64,000 nt of DNA from NCBI GenBank assembly GCA_029624765.1, contig JARSSO010000055.1, positions 23,077 to 87,076 of the forward strand, given 5' to 3'. Position numbers and translations under genes: made by a program. Below the pieces are notes generated by a model. It saw only the letters and a program-made list of their open reading frames with translations, had not been told where the DNA came from and did no database searches. Each line of letters begins with the position of its first letter. Position 1 is the stretch's first letter. The DNA is from Candidatus Contendibacter sp. Its GTDB lineage: Bacteria; Pseudomonadota; Gammaproteobacteria; Competibacterales; Competibacteraceae. This document shows positions 1 to 9,069 of this stretch, piece by piece.

Positions 1-204
1 ATGTACTTGTCGGACATCTACACCATCGCGGTGAATCTGGCGGGTCTGCCAGGTCTGTCGCTGCCGGTCGGTTTCGTCGGTCAACGGCCGGTTGGCCTGC
101 AACTCATCGGCGATTATTTCGCCGAGGACCGCTTGCTGAACGTGGCGCATCGCTACCAGCAGGTTACCGACTGGCACCAGCGCGCGCCTGCCGCGTTTGC
201 CTGA
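1..204 (+). CDS. gatA: Aspartyl/glutamyl-tRNA amidotransferase subunit A, C-terminal end (partial)
   Basis: This is the last 67 codons of GatA, the amidase subunit of the GatCAB complex that converts Glu-tRNA(Gln) and Asp-tRNA(Asn) to the amidated forms in the cytoplasm. The frame is open from base 1, so the gene begins upstream of the window, and the first ATG here is an internal methionine. The visible stretch has the conserved GatA tail: DIYTIAVNLAGLPGLSLPVG, then the PVGLQLIGDYFAED block. The amidase Ser-Ser-Lys triad lies outside the window. gatB follows 78 bp downstream on the same strand, the usual gatCAB order. Identification is firm because of both the tail and the neighbour. Confidence 0.93.
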   Translation: MYLSDIYTIAVNLAGLPGLSLPVGFVGQRPVGLQLIGDYFAEDRLLNVAHRYQQVTDWHQRAPAAFA

Positions 205-205
205 T

Positions 206-247
206 CCCCCCTCTCCCACCGGGAGAGGGGCTGGGGGTGAGGGCTTA
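206..247. repeat. REP-like palindrome between gatA and gatB
   Basis: A 10-bp perfect inverted repeat, CCCCTCTCCC (208-217) and GGGAGAGGGG (221-230), with a 3-base loop, followed by a GGGGGTGAGGG tail. A second copy with the same stem and tail lies at 45134-45175. It begins right after the gatA stop and could act as a hairpin in the gatAB transcript. There is no T-run, so it is not a standard terminator. Confidence 0.75.
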
Positions 248-282
248 AGAGCGCTTCAAACTCAAGAATCAGCAGGGCCATC

Positions 283-1719
283 ATGATGGAATGGGAAACT
301 GTGATCGGGCTGGAAATCCACGCCCAACTCGCCACCAAGAGCAAGATTTTCTCCGGCGCCGCCACCGCCTACGGCGCGGAACCAAATACCCAGGCGTGCG
401 CCATCGACCTCGGTTTGCCGGGCGTGCTGCCGGTGCTGAACCGCGAAGCGGTGCGTATGGCCGTCACGTTCGGGCTGGCCATCGGCGCCGAAGTGGCGCG
501 GCGCTCCGTGTTCGCCCGCAAGAATTATTTCTACCCCGACCTGCCCAAGGGCTACCAAATCAGCCAGTACGAACTTCCCGTCGTTCAGAAAGGCCAGTTG
601 ACCATCGACCTGGACGACGGAACCAGCAAGGTGATCGGCATCACCCGCGCCCATCTGGAGGAAGACGCCGGCAAGTCGCTGCACGAGGATTTTCACGGCC
701 TGTCCGGCATCGATCTCAACCGCGCCGGCACGCCGCTGCTGGAAATCGTCTCCGAGCCGGATTTGCGTTCGGCCAGGGAGGCGGTGGCGTACATGAAAAA
801 GCTGCACCAGATGGTGGTCTATCTCGGCATCTGCGACGGCAACATGCAGGAAGGCTCGTTCCGCTGCGACGCCAACGTCTCGGTGCGGCCCAAGGGCGAT
901 CCGAAATTCGGCACCCGCGCCGAGATCAAGAATCTCAATTCCTTCCGCTTCGTCGAGCGGGCCATCGAATTCGAGATCGAGCGACAAATCGACCTGATCG
1001 AATCCGGCGGCAAGGTGGTGCAGGAAACCCGGCTGTACGACCCGGACAAGGGCGAAACCCGCTCAATGCGCGGCAAGGAGGAAGCCAACGACTACCGCTA
1101 CTTCCCCGATCCCGACCTGTTGCCGCTGGTGCTGGACGAAGCGTTCATCGCCGCTACCCGCGCCAGCCTGCCAGAATTGCCGGACGCCAGGAAGCAGCGG
1201 TTCATGAGCCAATACGGGCTGTCGGCCTACGACGCCGGCGTGCTCACCGCCAGTCGCGAGTTGGGCGCTTATTACGAGGAAACCGTCGCGGCGCTGGGTG
1301 GCGAACCCAAGCTGTGCGCCAACTGGGTGATGGGCGATTTCTCGGCGTTCCTGAACAAGGACAACCGCGACGTTGCGCAAAGCCCGGTCGGCGCGGCGCA
1401 ACTGGCTAGTTTGCTGCGGCGGATTCAAGACCGGACCATCTCCGGCAAGATCGCCAAGGACGTGTTCGAGGCGCTGTGGGCCGGCGAAGGTGAGACCGAC
1501 GCGATCATCGAGAAACGCGGCCTGAAGCAGATCACCGACACCTCCGCCATCGAAAAAGTGATCGATGACGTCATCGCCGCCAATCCCGAGCAACTGGCGC
1601 AATATCGCGCCGGCAAGGACAAGCTGTTCGGCTTCTTCGTCGGCCAGGTGATGAAGCTGTCCAAGGGCAAAGCCAACCCGCAGCAAGTGAACGATTTGCT
1701 GGCGGAAAAGCTGAAGTAA
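283..1719 (+). CDS. gatB: Aspartyl/glutamyl-tRNA amidotransferase subunit B
   Basis: GatB is the tRNA-binding and kinase-like subunit of GatCAB. It activates the misacylated glutamate or aspartate and receives ammonia from GatA. At 478 residues it is full length for the family. It starts with the signature (M)EWETVIGLEIHAQL and contains PDLPKGYQISQYE, the EEDAGKS block, LNRAGTPLLEIVSEPD and the CDANVSVRP segment. The C-terminal YqeY-like tRNA-binding tail ends with GFFVGQVMKLSKGKANP. Two adjacent ATG codons (283 and 286) are possible starts, and the purine-rich stretch at 270-276 serves either. It follows gatA directly, so co-transcription is likely. Confidence 0.96.
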   Translation: MMEWETVIGLEIHAQLATKSKIFSGAATAYGAEPNTQACAIDLGLPGVLPVLNREAVRMAVTFGLAIGAEVARRSVFARKNYFYPDLPKGYQISQYELPVVQKGQLTIDLDDGTSKVIGITRAHLEEDAGKSLHEDFHGLSGIDLNRAGTPLLEIVSEPDLRSAREAVAYMKKLHQMVVYLGICDGNMQEGSFRCDANVSVRPKGDPKFGTRAEIKNLNSFRFVERAIEFEIERQIDLIESGGKVVQETRLYDPDKGETRSMRGKEEANDYRYFPDPDLLPLVLDEAFIAATRASLPELPDARKQRFMSQYGLSAYDAGVLTASRELGAYYEETVAALGGEPKLCANWVMGDFSAFLNKDNRDVAQSPVGAAQLASLLRRIQDRTISGKIAKDVFEALWAGEGETDAIIEKRGLKQITDTSAIEKVIDDVIAANPEQLAQYRAGKDKLFGFFVGQVMKLSKGKANPQQVNDLLAEKLK

Positions 1720-1784
1720 AGCCAATCGAAACGGTGCGAACCACCCAGTCTCGCGCGTTTCAAGCGAATTCCAGGAGGTTCGCG

Positions 1785-3362
1785 ATGCGCTTCTTCAACA
1801 CGGCCGGGCCGGTCAATCCGGCCATTCACTATTGCCTGCCGCCGCTGGAACGGCTCGACCTGCAAGACGTTCTCCTGTTGATCGCGCAACAGAAATATTT
1901 CGTGCTGCACGCGCCCCGACAAACCGGAAAAACCACTTGCTTGCTGGCGCTGATGAGCCATTTGAACGCCACCGACCAATACCGCTGCGTCTATGCCAAC
2001 GTCGAGATTGGTCAGTCGGCCCGCGAGGACGTTCGCCGAGGCATTCGCGCGGTCATGAGCGCCATCGCCGCTGGCGCCCGGGATTTCGCGCGAGACGATC
2101 TACCAAATCAAATCTGGCTCGATATTCTGGAACGGCAGGGCGAGGATCGCGCCTTGGAAGAGCTGCTCACCGTTTGGGCGGAACGCAGCCCGCTGCCGCT
2201 GGTGTTGTTGATCGACGAGATCGACGCTCTGGTCGGCGATACGCTGATCGCCGTGCTGCGGCAATTGCGAGCGGGATATGCCAAGCGCCCGCGTTCGTTT
2301 CCCCAAAGCGTGATCCTCTGCGGCATCCGTGACGTGCGCGACTACCGGATTCATTCCAATCAGGAGAAAGCGATCATCACGGGTGGATCGGCTTTCAACA
2401 TCAAAGCCAAATCCTTGCGCCTTGGTAACTTCTCTCGGCCGGACACGGAAGCGATCTACCGGATGCACACCGTCGAAACCCGACAGGTTTTCACCGAAGA
2501 AGCGTTGGGCCGCTTCTGGGAACTGACTCAAGGTCAACCTTGGCTGGTCAATGCCCTGGGTTATGAAGCCTGTTTCGAGATGAAAGCGAATCGGGATCGC
2601 CAACGACCGATCACGCTCAAGATCGTGGACGAAGCCAAGGAAAATCTGATCCTGCGCCGGGAAACCCATCTGGACCAGTTGGCGGACAAGTTGAAAGAGG
2701 AACGGGTGCGGCGGGTGATCGAGCCGCTTCTGGCCGGCATGGAGGAGCCCCGCAACTTGTCGCTGGACGATATCGATTACGTCCGCGACCTGGGCTTGAT
2801 CGCCACCGACAAGCCGGTGCGGATCGCCAATCCGATCTATGGCGAAGTCATTCCCCGGCAGTTGACCGCCGGCACCGAGGAAACGACGGTGCAGGAAACC
2901 GTCTGGTACGTTGCTCCCGACGGCCGACTTGACATGGTCAAACTGCTCTCCGCCTTCCAGCAATTCTTCCGGGAACATTCGGAGCACTGGGTGGAGCGGT
3001 TCGACTACAAGGAGGCCGGGCCGCAACTGCTGTTGCAAGCTTTCCTGCAACGGATCGTCAACGGCGGCGGGCGGATCGAGCGGGAATACGGCCTGGGGAA
3101 AATGCGGACCGATTTGCTGGTGATCTGGCCACTATCCTCAACCATCCAAAAAATCGTCCTTGAACTCAAACTGTTGCACAAGAGCCTGGAACAAACCCTG
3201 GCCGCCGGCCTGGAACAAACCTGGCAATATCTCGACCGCTGCCAGGCCGGGGAAGGTCATCTGGTGATTTTCGACCGCGCTCCGGGCAAGCTGTGGGAAG
3301 ATAAACTCTTCACCCGGCGGGAGACGGTGAAAGGACGGACAATCGTCGTGTGGGGAATGTAG
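1785..3362 (+). CDS. AAA-ATPase-like protein with C-terminal PD-(D/E)XK-like domain
   Basis: A 525-residue P-loop ATPase. Walker A is PRQTGKTT (about residues 44-51) and Walker B is LVLLIDEIDAL (about 139-149). The last ~100 residues hold an acidic RTDLLV segment followed by VLELKL, the D...ExK pattern of PD-(D/E)XK nuclease-fold domains. This layout belongs to the AAA-ATPase-like families common in anaerobes and sulfur or PHA-storing gammaproteobacteria, whose role is unknown. I placed the start at ATG 1785 because a strong AGGAGGT lies just upstream at 1773-1779; the frame extends 17 codons further up without a ribosome site. It lies 65 bp after gatB but is probably independent. Nuclease activity is not shown by the sequence. 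Confidence 0.8.
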   Translation: MRFFNTAGPVNPAIHYCLPPLERLDLQDVLLLIAQQKYFVLHAPRQTGKTTCLLALMSHLNATDQYRCVYANVEIGQSAREDVRRGIRAVMSAIAAGARDFARDDLPNQIWLDILERQGEDRALEELLTVWAERSPLPLVLLIDEIDALVGDTLIAVLRQLRAGYAKRPRSFPQSVILCGIRDVRDYRIHSNQEKAIITGGSAFNIKAKSLRLGNFSRPDTEAIYRMHTVETRQVFTEEALGRFWELTQGQPWLVNALGYEACFEMKANRDRQRPITLKIVDEAKENLILRRETHLDQLADKLKEERVRRVIEPLLAGMEEPRNLSLDDIDYVRDLGLIATDKPVRIANPIYGEVIPRQLTAGTEETTVQETVWYVAPDGRLDMVKLLSAFQQFFREHSEHWVERFDYKEAGPQLLLQAFLQRIVNGGGRIEREYGLGKMRTDLLVIWPLSSTIQKIVLELKLLHKSLEQTLAAGLEQTWQYLDRCQAGEGHLVIFDRAPGKLWEDKLFTRRETVKGRTIVVWGM

Positions 3363-3508
3363 GAAACCCGCATCGACAACCAAAGCCAACGCGGGTTGGC
3401 CAGCACCATGGAATCCCGACACGGCGTCAAGGGCCAGTGCTGGGCATCACCCGCCAGCGTGGAGCACCGGCGGAATGCCGCCTGGATCGACGCCGAGGTT
3501 AGGTCAAC
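3363..3508. other. Convergent intergenic region, no gene seen
   Basis: This 146-bp gap lies between two convergent genes. I see no start with a ribosome site and no clear terminator hairpin with a T-run. Confidence 0.5.
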
Positions 3509-4153
3509 TCACCGCTTCACCAGTTGGAATCCAAAGTTCGTTCCGAAGCCCCGGAAAACCGCCATGTCGATCCACAACATCGCCAGCGCCTCAAGATATC
3601 GGGCCGACCGAAGGGGTCCAACGTCGACGGGCTCGAATCCAAGCTGCGCCGCCAGGAGGGTAACCGTTTGCTTGGACTCGGCCTGGTCCCCGCAGAGGAG
3701 CATCGTCAGACCCCGTGCTCCATAGGCCGGATCCGCCATGTTCTGCCACCCGGTCGTATTGAACGCCTTGACCACATGGGCGCCCACGGCCCATTGCGCG
3801 ATCTGCTCGGCGGCGGAGGTTGTATGACCGATCACAAGTCCTTGTTGCAGCCCCTCCGGCGTCATGATCACCGGGTTGGTGACATCCACGACGATCTTTC
3901 CCTCAAGGTTTCCCGCCGCAAGGATCGCATCCCTGGCGCTCTCCCATGGCACGGTCAGGACCACGATGGCGGACCGGCCCGCCGCCTCGGCCACGCTCAT
4001 CGCCTTGACGTTCGGCCCCATTCCTTGAACAAGCGCCCGCACCTTCGCCCCGCCCGGATCGCGGACTCCGAAGGCCACGTCGTTTCCCGCCTTCGCCCAG
4101 CGCCCGCCGAGCGTACCGCCAACACCACCAGCCCCAAGAACGGCAATTTGCAT
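3509..4153 (-). CDS. NADPH-dependent F420-reductase-like / NAD(P)-binding oxidoreductase
   Basis: A 214-residue Rossmann protein beginning MQIAVLGAGGVGGTLGGRWA, which contains the GxGxxG dinucleotide fold. Next come TVPWESARDA, VDVTNPV and VKAFNTTGW, all characteristic of the F420-dependent NADP reductase-like / NADPH dehydrogenase-binding family (related to YqkD-type and ProC-like folds). The substrate cannot be named, and many members in bacteria without coenzyme F420 act on other substrates. I chose the ATG at 4153 because the Rossmann motif starts immediately there and AGAGGTAGAGA precedes it; the frame runs 15 codons further up. It stands alone, convergent with the ATPase gene. Confidence 0.8.
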   Translation of the reverse strand: MQIAVLGAGGVGGTLGGRWAKAGNDVAFGVRDPGGAKVRALVQGMGPNVKAMSVAEAAGRSAIVVLTVPWESARDAILAAGNLEGKIVVDVTNPVIMTPEGLQQGLVIGHTTSAAEQIAQWAVGAHVVKAFNTTGWQNMADPAYGARGLTMLLCGDQAESKQTVTLLAAQLGFEPVDVGPLRSARYLEALAMLWIDMAVFRGFGTNFGFQLVKR

Positions 4154-4511
4154 TTCTCTACCTCTGGTCGAACGTGGATTACATCCGTTGCCTGGCATTC
4201 CGCTTCGGATGCCTGGCCAACGATCCTGGAAATCCCGTCATGCGCACCGTCGCAAGTATAGCTTTGCGCCAGCGGACCGCCAGCAACCAGGCCGATATCA
4301 CCCTGACCACCGGCACGATGGCGCTGATGACGGGCCGCAGCCGGGTCTGACTGGCGCGGGTCAGGGCCGCGAACATCCGTTTCAGGACGGCGCGCTCGCC
4401 GAAGGGGTGGGGGATGGTCGCCGCCGGGCTGGACGACTGGGACATGACGCGCGTCGAACCGTTGCTCCCGGTGCTACGCTTGATACTGGGTCTTGGGCCG
4501 GAGCCATCATC
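4154..4511. other. 358-bp gap with possible decayed coding remnant
   Basis: No intact gene. One plus-strand frame reads from an ATG at 4240 to a TGA at 4348 and then continues open in the same frame to a TGA at 4513-4515, which overlaps the GTG start of the VWA remnant. The last part (AGLDDWDM, then VEPLLPVLRL) looks protein-like. It could be the tail of the gene that normally precedes the VWA gene, but this is inference. Confidence 0.35.
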
Positions 4512-5092
4512 GTGAATACTCTCCCTGCGATTTCCACCGAGGAGCGGCTGCGCCGCTGGCGCTTGCTGCTCGGCGGCCATGCGGCGGAAGGAACCGGCTG
4601 TTCGCTGGTTGGCGTCGATCTTGCCATCGACCGGGCGCTGGCTGCGCTCTACGACGCTGGCGCCGAGGGAGGGGACGATCTGACGCGGTCGGGTCCGCGC
4701 AAGGACGGGACCGAATCGCTGCGGCCCAACGTGGCGCGCTGGCTGGGGGACATCCGCCGGTATTTCCCCAGTACGGTGGTGCGGGCCATGCGGAAGGACG
4801 CCCTGGAACGGCTGAATCTGCGCCAGTTGCTGCTGGAGCCGGAACTGCTGGAAGCGGTCGAGCCGGACGTGCGTCTGGTGGCCAATTTGATCGCCCTGCG
4901 CGGGGTCATTCCGGCGTCGACCAGGGAAACGGCGCGACCTCTCGCCTGGCGCTGCTGGATGTTCCCAGCTTCGCCTGCACGCCGGATTTGTTCCCCGATC
5001 TGATGGCCGCTGCCATCAAGCGCGAGGACATCGCGCAATGGGCGGCGCGGCATGAACTGGCGACCGCCCGGCCGGCGGGAGCCGGGTTTTGA
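4512..5092 (+). pseudogene. VWA-domain protein remnant with internal deletion and frame change
   Basis: The first part, from GTG 4512, reads TEERLRRWRLLLGG, then RWLGDIRRYFP and LLLEPELLEAVEPDV. I recognise this as the N-terminal region of the ~400-residue VWA proteins that travel with MoxR-type AAA ATPases. Near 4938-4945 the frame shifts, and the second frame reads LALLDVPSFACTPDLFPDLM, then REDIAQWAARHELATAR to the stop at 5092, which is the C-terminal end of the same family. The central VWA domain of roughly 200 residues, with its metal site, is missing. In the first frame translation ends at 5003 with unrelated residues. I interpret this as one internal deletion that fused head to tail out of frame. 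The usual MoxR partner is not in the window. Confidence 0.72.
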
Positions 5093-5114
5093 TCCTGGTG
5101 GAGGGGGTTCCGGA

Positions 5115-5582
5115 ATGCGCCTGCGTTACTACCGTCATACTCAGTTCGGCGCCGTCGTGGCGGGGATTCTGCTGTCGCTGTCGGCCGTTGCCGTCGGCGC
5201 GGAGTTGATGACCGGGCCGTCGGCGTTGACGGTGGTGGGACCGGTGTTGATGGCGGTGTTCCTGTTGTTGTTCGGTACGCTCACCGTCGAGATCGACGAG
5301 ACGCATCTGCGGTTTCGGTTCGGGATCGGCCTGATTCGCAAAAGCATTCCCCTGGCGGAGATCGTGGAGGCGCGACCGGTTCGCACCACCTGGGCCGACG
5401 GCTGGGGCATCCATTACACCGCGCGCGGCTGGTTGTACAACGTGTCGGGCTGGGAGGCGGTCGAGATCACCTTGGTGTCAGGCCAGCGGCTGCGGCTGGG
5501 CACCGACGAACCGCAGCATCTTACTCAGGCGTTGTTGGCGGCCAGGGTTTTCCGGTCGCCGGTCAGGGGCACCATCGGCTGA
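5115..5582 (+). CDS. PH-like (bPH) two-helix membrane protein
   Basis: A 155-residue protein with two hydrophobic segments near the N-terminus (residues ~13-30 and ~38-55), followed by a ~90-residue beta-rich region (TVEIDETHLRFRFG... then TLVSGQRLRLGTDEP). This layout resembles small bacterial PH-like membrane proteins of unknown function. The start at ATG 5115 has GGTGGAGGGGG just ahead; the frame also opens at 5052, inside the VWA remnant. No catalytic motif is visible. It has no obvious functional partner. Confidence 0.65.
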   Translation: MRLRYYRHTQFGAVVAGILLSLSAVAVGAELMTGPSALTVVGPVLMAVFLLLFGTLTVEIDETHLRFRFGIGLIRKSIPLAEIVEARPVRTTWADGWGIHYTARGWLYNVSGWEAVEITLVSGQRLRLGTDEPQHLTQALLAARVFRSPVRGTIG

Positions 5583-5622
5583 AAAATTCTAGTGGGCTGC
5601 CGCACAAGTTTTGATAGGTTCT

Positions 5623-5736
5623 CGTTCCCACGCTCCAGCGTGGGAATGCTGACAAGCCGCTCCAGCGGCCCGAATTCCCAATAAAATCGCGATGCTGGAG
5701 CGTCTGGACGTGCTCCCACGCTGGAGCGTGGGAGCC
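5623..5736. repeat. Pair of palindromic repeats between convergent genes
   Basis: Two related perfect palindromes: TTCCCACGCT-CC-AGCGTGGGAA at 5625-5646 and GCTCCCACGCT-GG-AGCGTGGGAGC at 5712-5735, with a third half-like TCCAGCGG segment between them. The core CCCACGCTCCAGCGTGGGA is a type of dispersed intergenic palindrome seen in several gammaproteobacterial genomes. The pair lies between the convergent PH-like gene and the RND gene and could form strong hairpins in both transcripts. Confidence 0.75.
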
Positions 5737-5779
5737 AGGCTCGCTAAGCGCTACCTGTCAGAATTTATGCGTCAATCCA

Positions 5780-8700
5780 CTAGTTTGATAAGAGGTTATA
5801 CTGGTCCGCCTCGCCGCCCTGGACCAACCGTTCCGCGACCGGACCGCACCAGCGCCAGAAGAAGGCCGGGGTGTAGACGAGGTCGAGCAGGGTCGAAGTG
5901 ACCAGGCCGGCGAGCATGACCACGGCCATCGGCTGGAGGATTTCCTTGCCCGGCTCGCCGGCGGCGACGGCCAGCGGAATCAGACCCAGGGCGGCCGTCG
6001 TCGTCGTCATCAACACCGGCACCAGCCGTTCGAGGGAACCCCGGACGATCATCGCCCTGGAAAAGGTTTCGCCTTCGTACCGCATCAGATGCAGGTAATG
6101 ATGGATCATCATGATGCCGTTGCGGAGCGAAATCCCGGTCAGGGTGATGAACCCCATCAGGCTGGCGATGGAAAAGACCCCGGTCGTGAACCCGATGACC
6201 GCGACCGCGCCGATCATCGCCTGGGGAATGTTCATCAGGATGCAGATCACGATCCGATGCGACCGGAAGTGGTTGTAGAGGATCACGTACATCAGCAGCA
6301 GCGACACCATCGACAGCAAGCCGATGATCCGGGTGGCCTGTTGTTGCGCCTCGAACTGTCCACCGTAGGTCACGAAGTAGCCGGTGGGCAGTTGAACCCG
6401 CGCCCCGACGGCGTCCCGAAGATCGGCGATGGTTCCGCCGAGGTCGCGCCCGGCGACGTTGGCCTGAATCACGATGCGGCGCTGGCCGTTCTCGCGCAGA
6501 ATCTGGTTGGGTCCGGTCCCGGCGATCACGTCGGCGACGGCGCGCAGCGGGACCTTGGCCCCGGTCGGCGTGTCGATCAGCATGTCGGCCAGCGTTTGCT
6601 CGTCGCCGCGATACTCGTCGTTCAGCTTGACCACGACGGCGAACGTCTTCTGGCCGTCCAGCACCTCGGTGACGGTCTTGCCGTACAGGGCGGCTTCCAG
6701 CGTCCGCGCCAGATCGCCGACCTGAATGCCATAGGTCTTGGCGGCGTCGCGGTGAATTCGAATGCGGATCTGCGGAATGAGCACCTGCTTCTCGACGAAC
6801 AGGTCGGTCACGCCGGGCACCGTCGCCATGACCGCGCGCACCTCCTCGGCCTTCGCCCGCAGCGTCGCCAGGTCGTCGCCGAACACCTTGACGGCGACCT
6901 GGGCGTTCACGCCGGACAGCAAATGATCCAGCCGGTGCGAAATCGGCTGACCGACGTTGATGACCATGCCGGGGAAGCGGCCGAGCCGCTCGCGGATCTC
7001 GGCCACCACCGCCGGCTGGGGCCGACCGCCGGGCTTGAAATCCACCTCCAGTTCCGACGAGTACACGCCTTCCGCGTGTTCGTCCAGTTCCGCCCGGCCG
7101 GTGCGGCGGCTGACCAGCGCCACTTCGCCGATGGCCAGCAGTTCCTTTTCGGCCAGGGCGCCGATGCGGTTGCTTTCCGACAGCGACGTGCCCGGCGCGG
7201 CGATCAGGGTGACGGTGATGGTACCCTCGTTGAACGGCGGGAGAAACTCGCGGCCCAGTTGGGTCGCGGCGTAAAGGGCGACCAGCGCCAGCCCGTAGAA
7301 CGCGCCCATGACCCAGTTGGGATGGCGGAGCGTGAAATCGAGTTGCATCCGGTCGATGGCCTTGAGTCGGCGCACGATCCAGGAATCGCCCGCCTCGCCG
7401 CCGTGGAAGACCAGGCCCCGCGCTTCGAGCCGGGCGCGCGCGCGGTCGAAATAGCGGCCCAGCAACACCGCCGCCAGGGCGGGCGTCACGGTCAGGGACA
7501 CCACGAGCGAGGCCAGCACCGACACGATGTAGGCGATGCCCATCGGCGCGAAGATGCGCCCTTCGATGCCGCTCAGTTGAAACAGCGGGATGAAGACGAT
7601 CACCATCAGGATCGTCGCGTAGACCAGCGTGGAGCGGACTTCGTTCGAGGCGTCTTGGATGACGCGCAGCGGATGCAACCGCTGCTCCGCCGGGCGGGCG
7701 GCGTTCTCGCGCAGCCGTCGGAAGACGTTCTCGATGTCGATGATCGAATCGTCCACCAGTTCGCCGATGGCGATGGCCAAACCACCCAGGGTCATGGTGT
7801 TGATGCCGATGTCGGCGAACTTGAAGACGATGAAGGTGACGATGAAGGAAAGCGGAATCGCGACCAGCGAGATGAGCGTGGTCCGGGCGTTGAGCAGGAA
7901 CAGAACCAGTACGACGGTGACCAGGATAGCGGCGTCGCGCATGGCCTCGATCACGCTCGCGATGCTGGCCTCGATGAAATGCTGCTGGCGGAACACGTCG
8001 TCGTCCAGTTCCACCCCCGGCGGCAGGGCGGCGCGCAGCTCGGCCATGGCTTTTTCGATGGTTCGGGTCAGCGCCACCGTATCCTGCCCCGGCTGCTTCG
8101 ACACCATGACGATGACGCCGGGTTCCGCATTGATGGAGGCATCGCCGCGCTTGACCTGGATACCTTCCAGCACCCGCGCCACGTTGCCGACCGCGATCGG
8201 CGTGCCCTGGCGGGTCGTCACCACGGCGTCGGCGAATTCCGCGACGTTCCGGACCCGCCCGATGTTGCGGACCAGGAATTCCTGGCTCTGCTTCTCGATG
8301 AACCCGCCGGTGCTGTTCTCGTTGGCGTTGGCGACGGCGCGTTCGACCTCTTCCAGGGTCAGGTCGTAGGCGCGGAGTTTTTCCGCGTCGACCTGCACTT
8401 GATATTGCATCCGGCCGCCGCCGATGGGAATGGCGTTGGCCACGCCGGGAATCGACAGCAGGCGCGGGCGCACCGTCCAGTCGGCCAGCAGGCGCAATTG
8501 CACCGGCGGGACGTTCCTGCTTTTGAGGCCGATCAGCATGATTTCGCCCATGATCGACGAGATCGGCCCCATGCGCGGCTCGATGCCGGCGGGCAGGCGG
8601 TCGCGGGTGGCGGCGAGCTTCTCGCCGACCAGTTGCCGCGCCAGGTAAATGTCCATGCCCCAGTCGAATTCCACGAAGACGATGGAAAGTCCCACCCCGG

Positions 8701-8956
8701 AGACCGAGCGGACCCGCCGCACGCCGGTCGAGCCATTCAGGGCGGTTTCGATGGGGAAGGTGACCAGGGTTTCCACCTCCTCGGGCGCCAGGCCTTCCGC
8801 TTCCGTCAGCACCGTGACTTGCGGCCGGTTGAGGTCGGGCAACACGTCCACCGGCAATCGCGCCATCTCGTAAAGGCCGTAGAGCGTGAGCGCGAACGCC
8901 GCCGCCAGCACGAAGAGGCGATTTTCAATCGAGAAGTGGATGAGTCGTTTGAGCAT
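5780..8956 (-). CDS. Heavy-metal efflux RND transporter permease (CzcA/CusA family)
   Basis: A 1058-residue inner-membrane proton antiporter, full length for the heavy-metal RND class. It begins MLKRLIHFSIENRLFVL with the first transmembrane helix. Other family marks are LPVDVLPDLNRPQVTV, the porter-domain ETALNGSTGVRRVRS, and the TM4 motif GELVDDSIIDIENVFRR with the proton-relay aspartates. Two sets of about six helices flank two large periplasmic loops. Metal specificity (Cu/Ag or Co/Zn/Cd) cannot be decided: the TM4 motif is neither the classical CusA nor CzcA form. I chose the ATG at 8956 over one nine codons upstream. It is the last gene of a four-gene minus-strand operon with an adaptor and two exported accessory proteins; no outer-membrane channel gene is present. 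Confidence 0.93.
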   Translation of the reverse strand: MLKRLIHFSIENRLFVLAAAFALTLYGLYEMARLPVDVLPDLNRPQVTVLTEAEGLAPEEVETLVTFPIETALNGSTGVRRVRSVSGVGLSIVFVEFDWGMDIYLARQLVGEKLAATRDRLPAGIEPRMGPISSIMGEIMLIGLKSRNVPPVQLRLLADWTVRPRLLSIPGVANAIPIGGGRMQYQVQVDAEKLRAYDLTLEEVERAVANANENSTGGFIEKQSQEFLVRNIGRVRNVAEFADAVVTTRQGTPIAVGNVARVLEGIQVKRGDASINAEPGVIVMVSKQPGQDTVALTRTIEKAMAELRAALPPGVELDDDVFRQQHFIEASIASVIEAMRDAAILVTVVLVLFLLNARTTLISLVAIPLSFIVTFIVFKFADIGINTMTLGGLAIAIGELVDDSIIDIENVFRRLRENAARPAEQRLHPLRVIQDASNEVRSTLVYATILMVIVFIPLFQLSGIEGRIFAPMGIAYIVSVLASLVVSLTVTPALAAVLLGRYFDRARARLEARGLVFHGGEAGDSWIVRRLKAIDRMQLDFTLRHPNWVMGAFYGLALVALYAATQLGREFLPPFNEGTITVTLIAAPGTSLSESNRIGALAEKELLAIGEVALVSRRTGRAELDEHAEGVYSSELEVDFKPGGRPQPAVVAEIRERLGRFPGMVINVGQPISHRLDHLLSGVNAQVAVKVFGDDLATLRAKAEEVRAVMATVPGVTDLFVEKQVLIPQIRIRIHRDAAKTYGIQVGDLARTLEAALYGKTVTEVLDGQKTFAVVVKLNDEYRGDEQTLADMLIDTPTGAKVPLRAVADVIAGTGPNQILRENGQRRIVIQANVAGRDLGGTIADLRDAVGARVQLPTGYFVTYGGQFEAQQQATRIIGLLSMVSLLLMYVILYNHFRSHRIVICILMNIPQAMIGAVAVIGFTTGVFSIASLMGFITLTGISLRNGIMMIHHYLHLMRYEGETFSRAMIVRGSLERLVPVLMTTTTAALGLIPLAVAAGEPGKEILQPMAVVMLAGLVTSTLLDLVYTPAFFWRWCGPVAERLVQGGEADQYNLLSN

Positions 8957-9069
8957 GGTCTTGCGGTTCCCGGCCTCTCGCAATCGGGGTGGCAGGATCG
9001 GTGAGTGGGCGGGCTGGACGGGCGCCGTCGCCTTCGCTGGGAACGGCGCGGGAGGGCGGCCTCGGCGCG

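Noticed and set aside
6089..9004. A 971-codon plus-strand open frame opposite the RND pump gene
   Set aside because: It is antisense to a clear RND gene, has no family-like motifs and is rich in His/Gln/Arg/Asp, as expected for a shadow frame in high-GC DNA.
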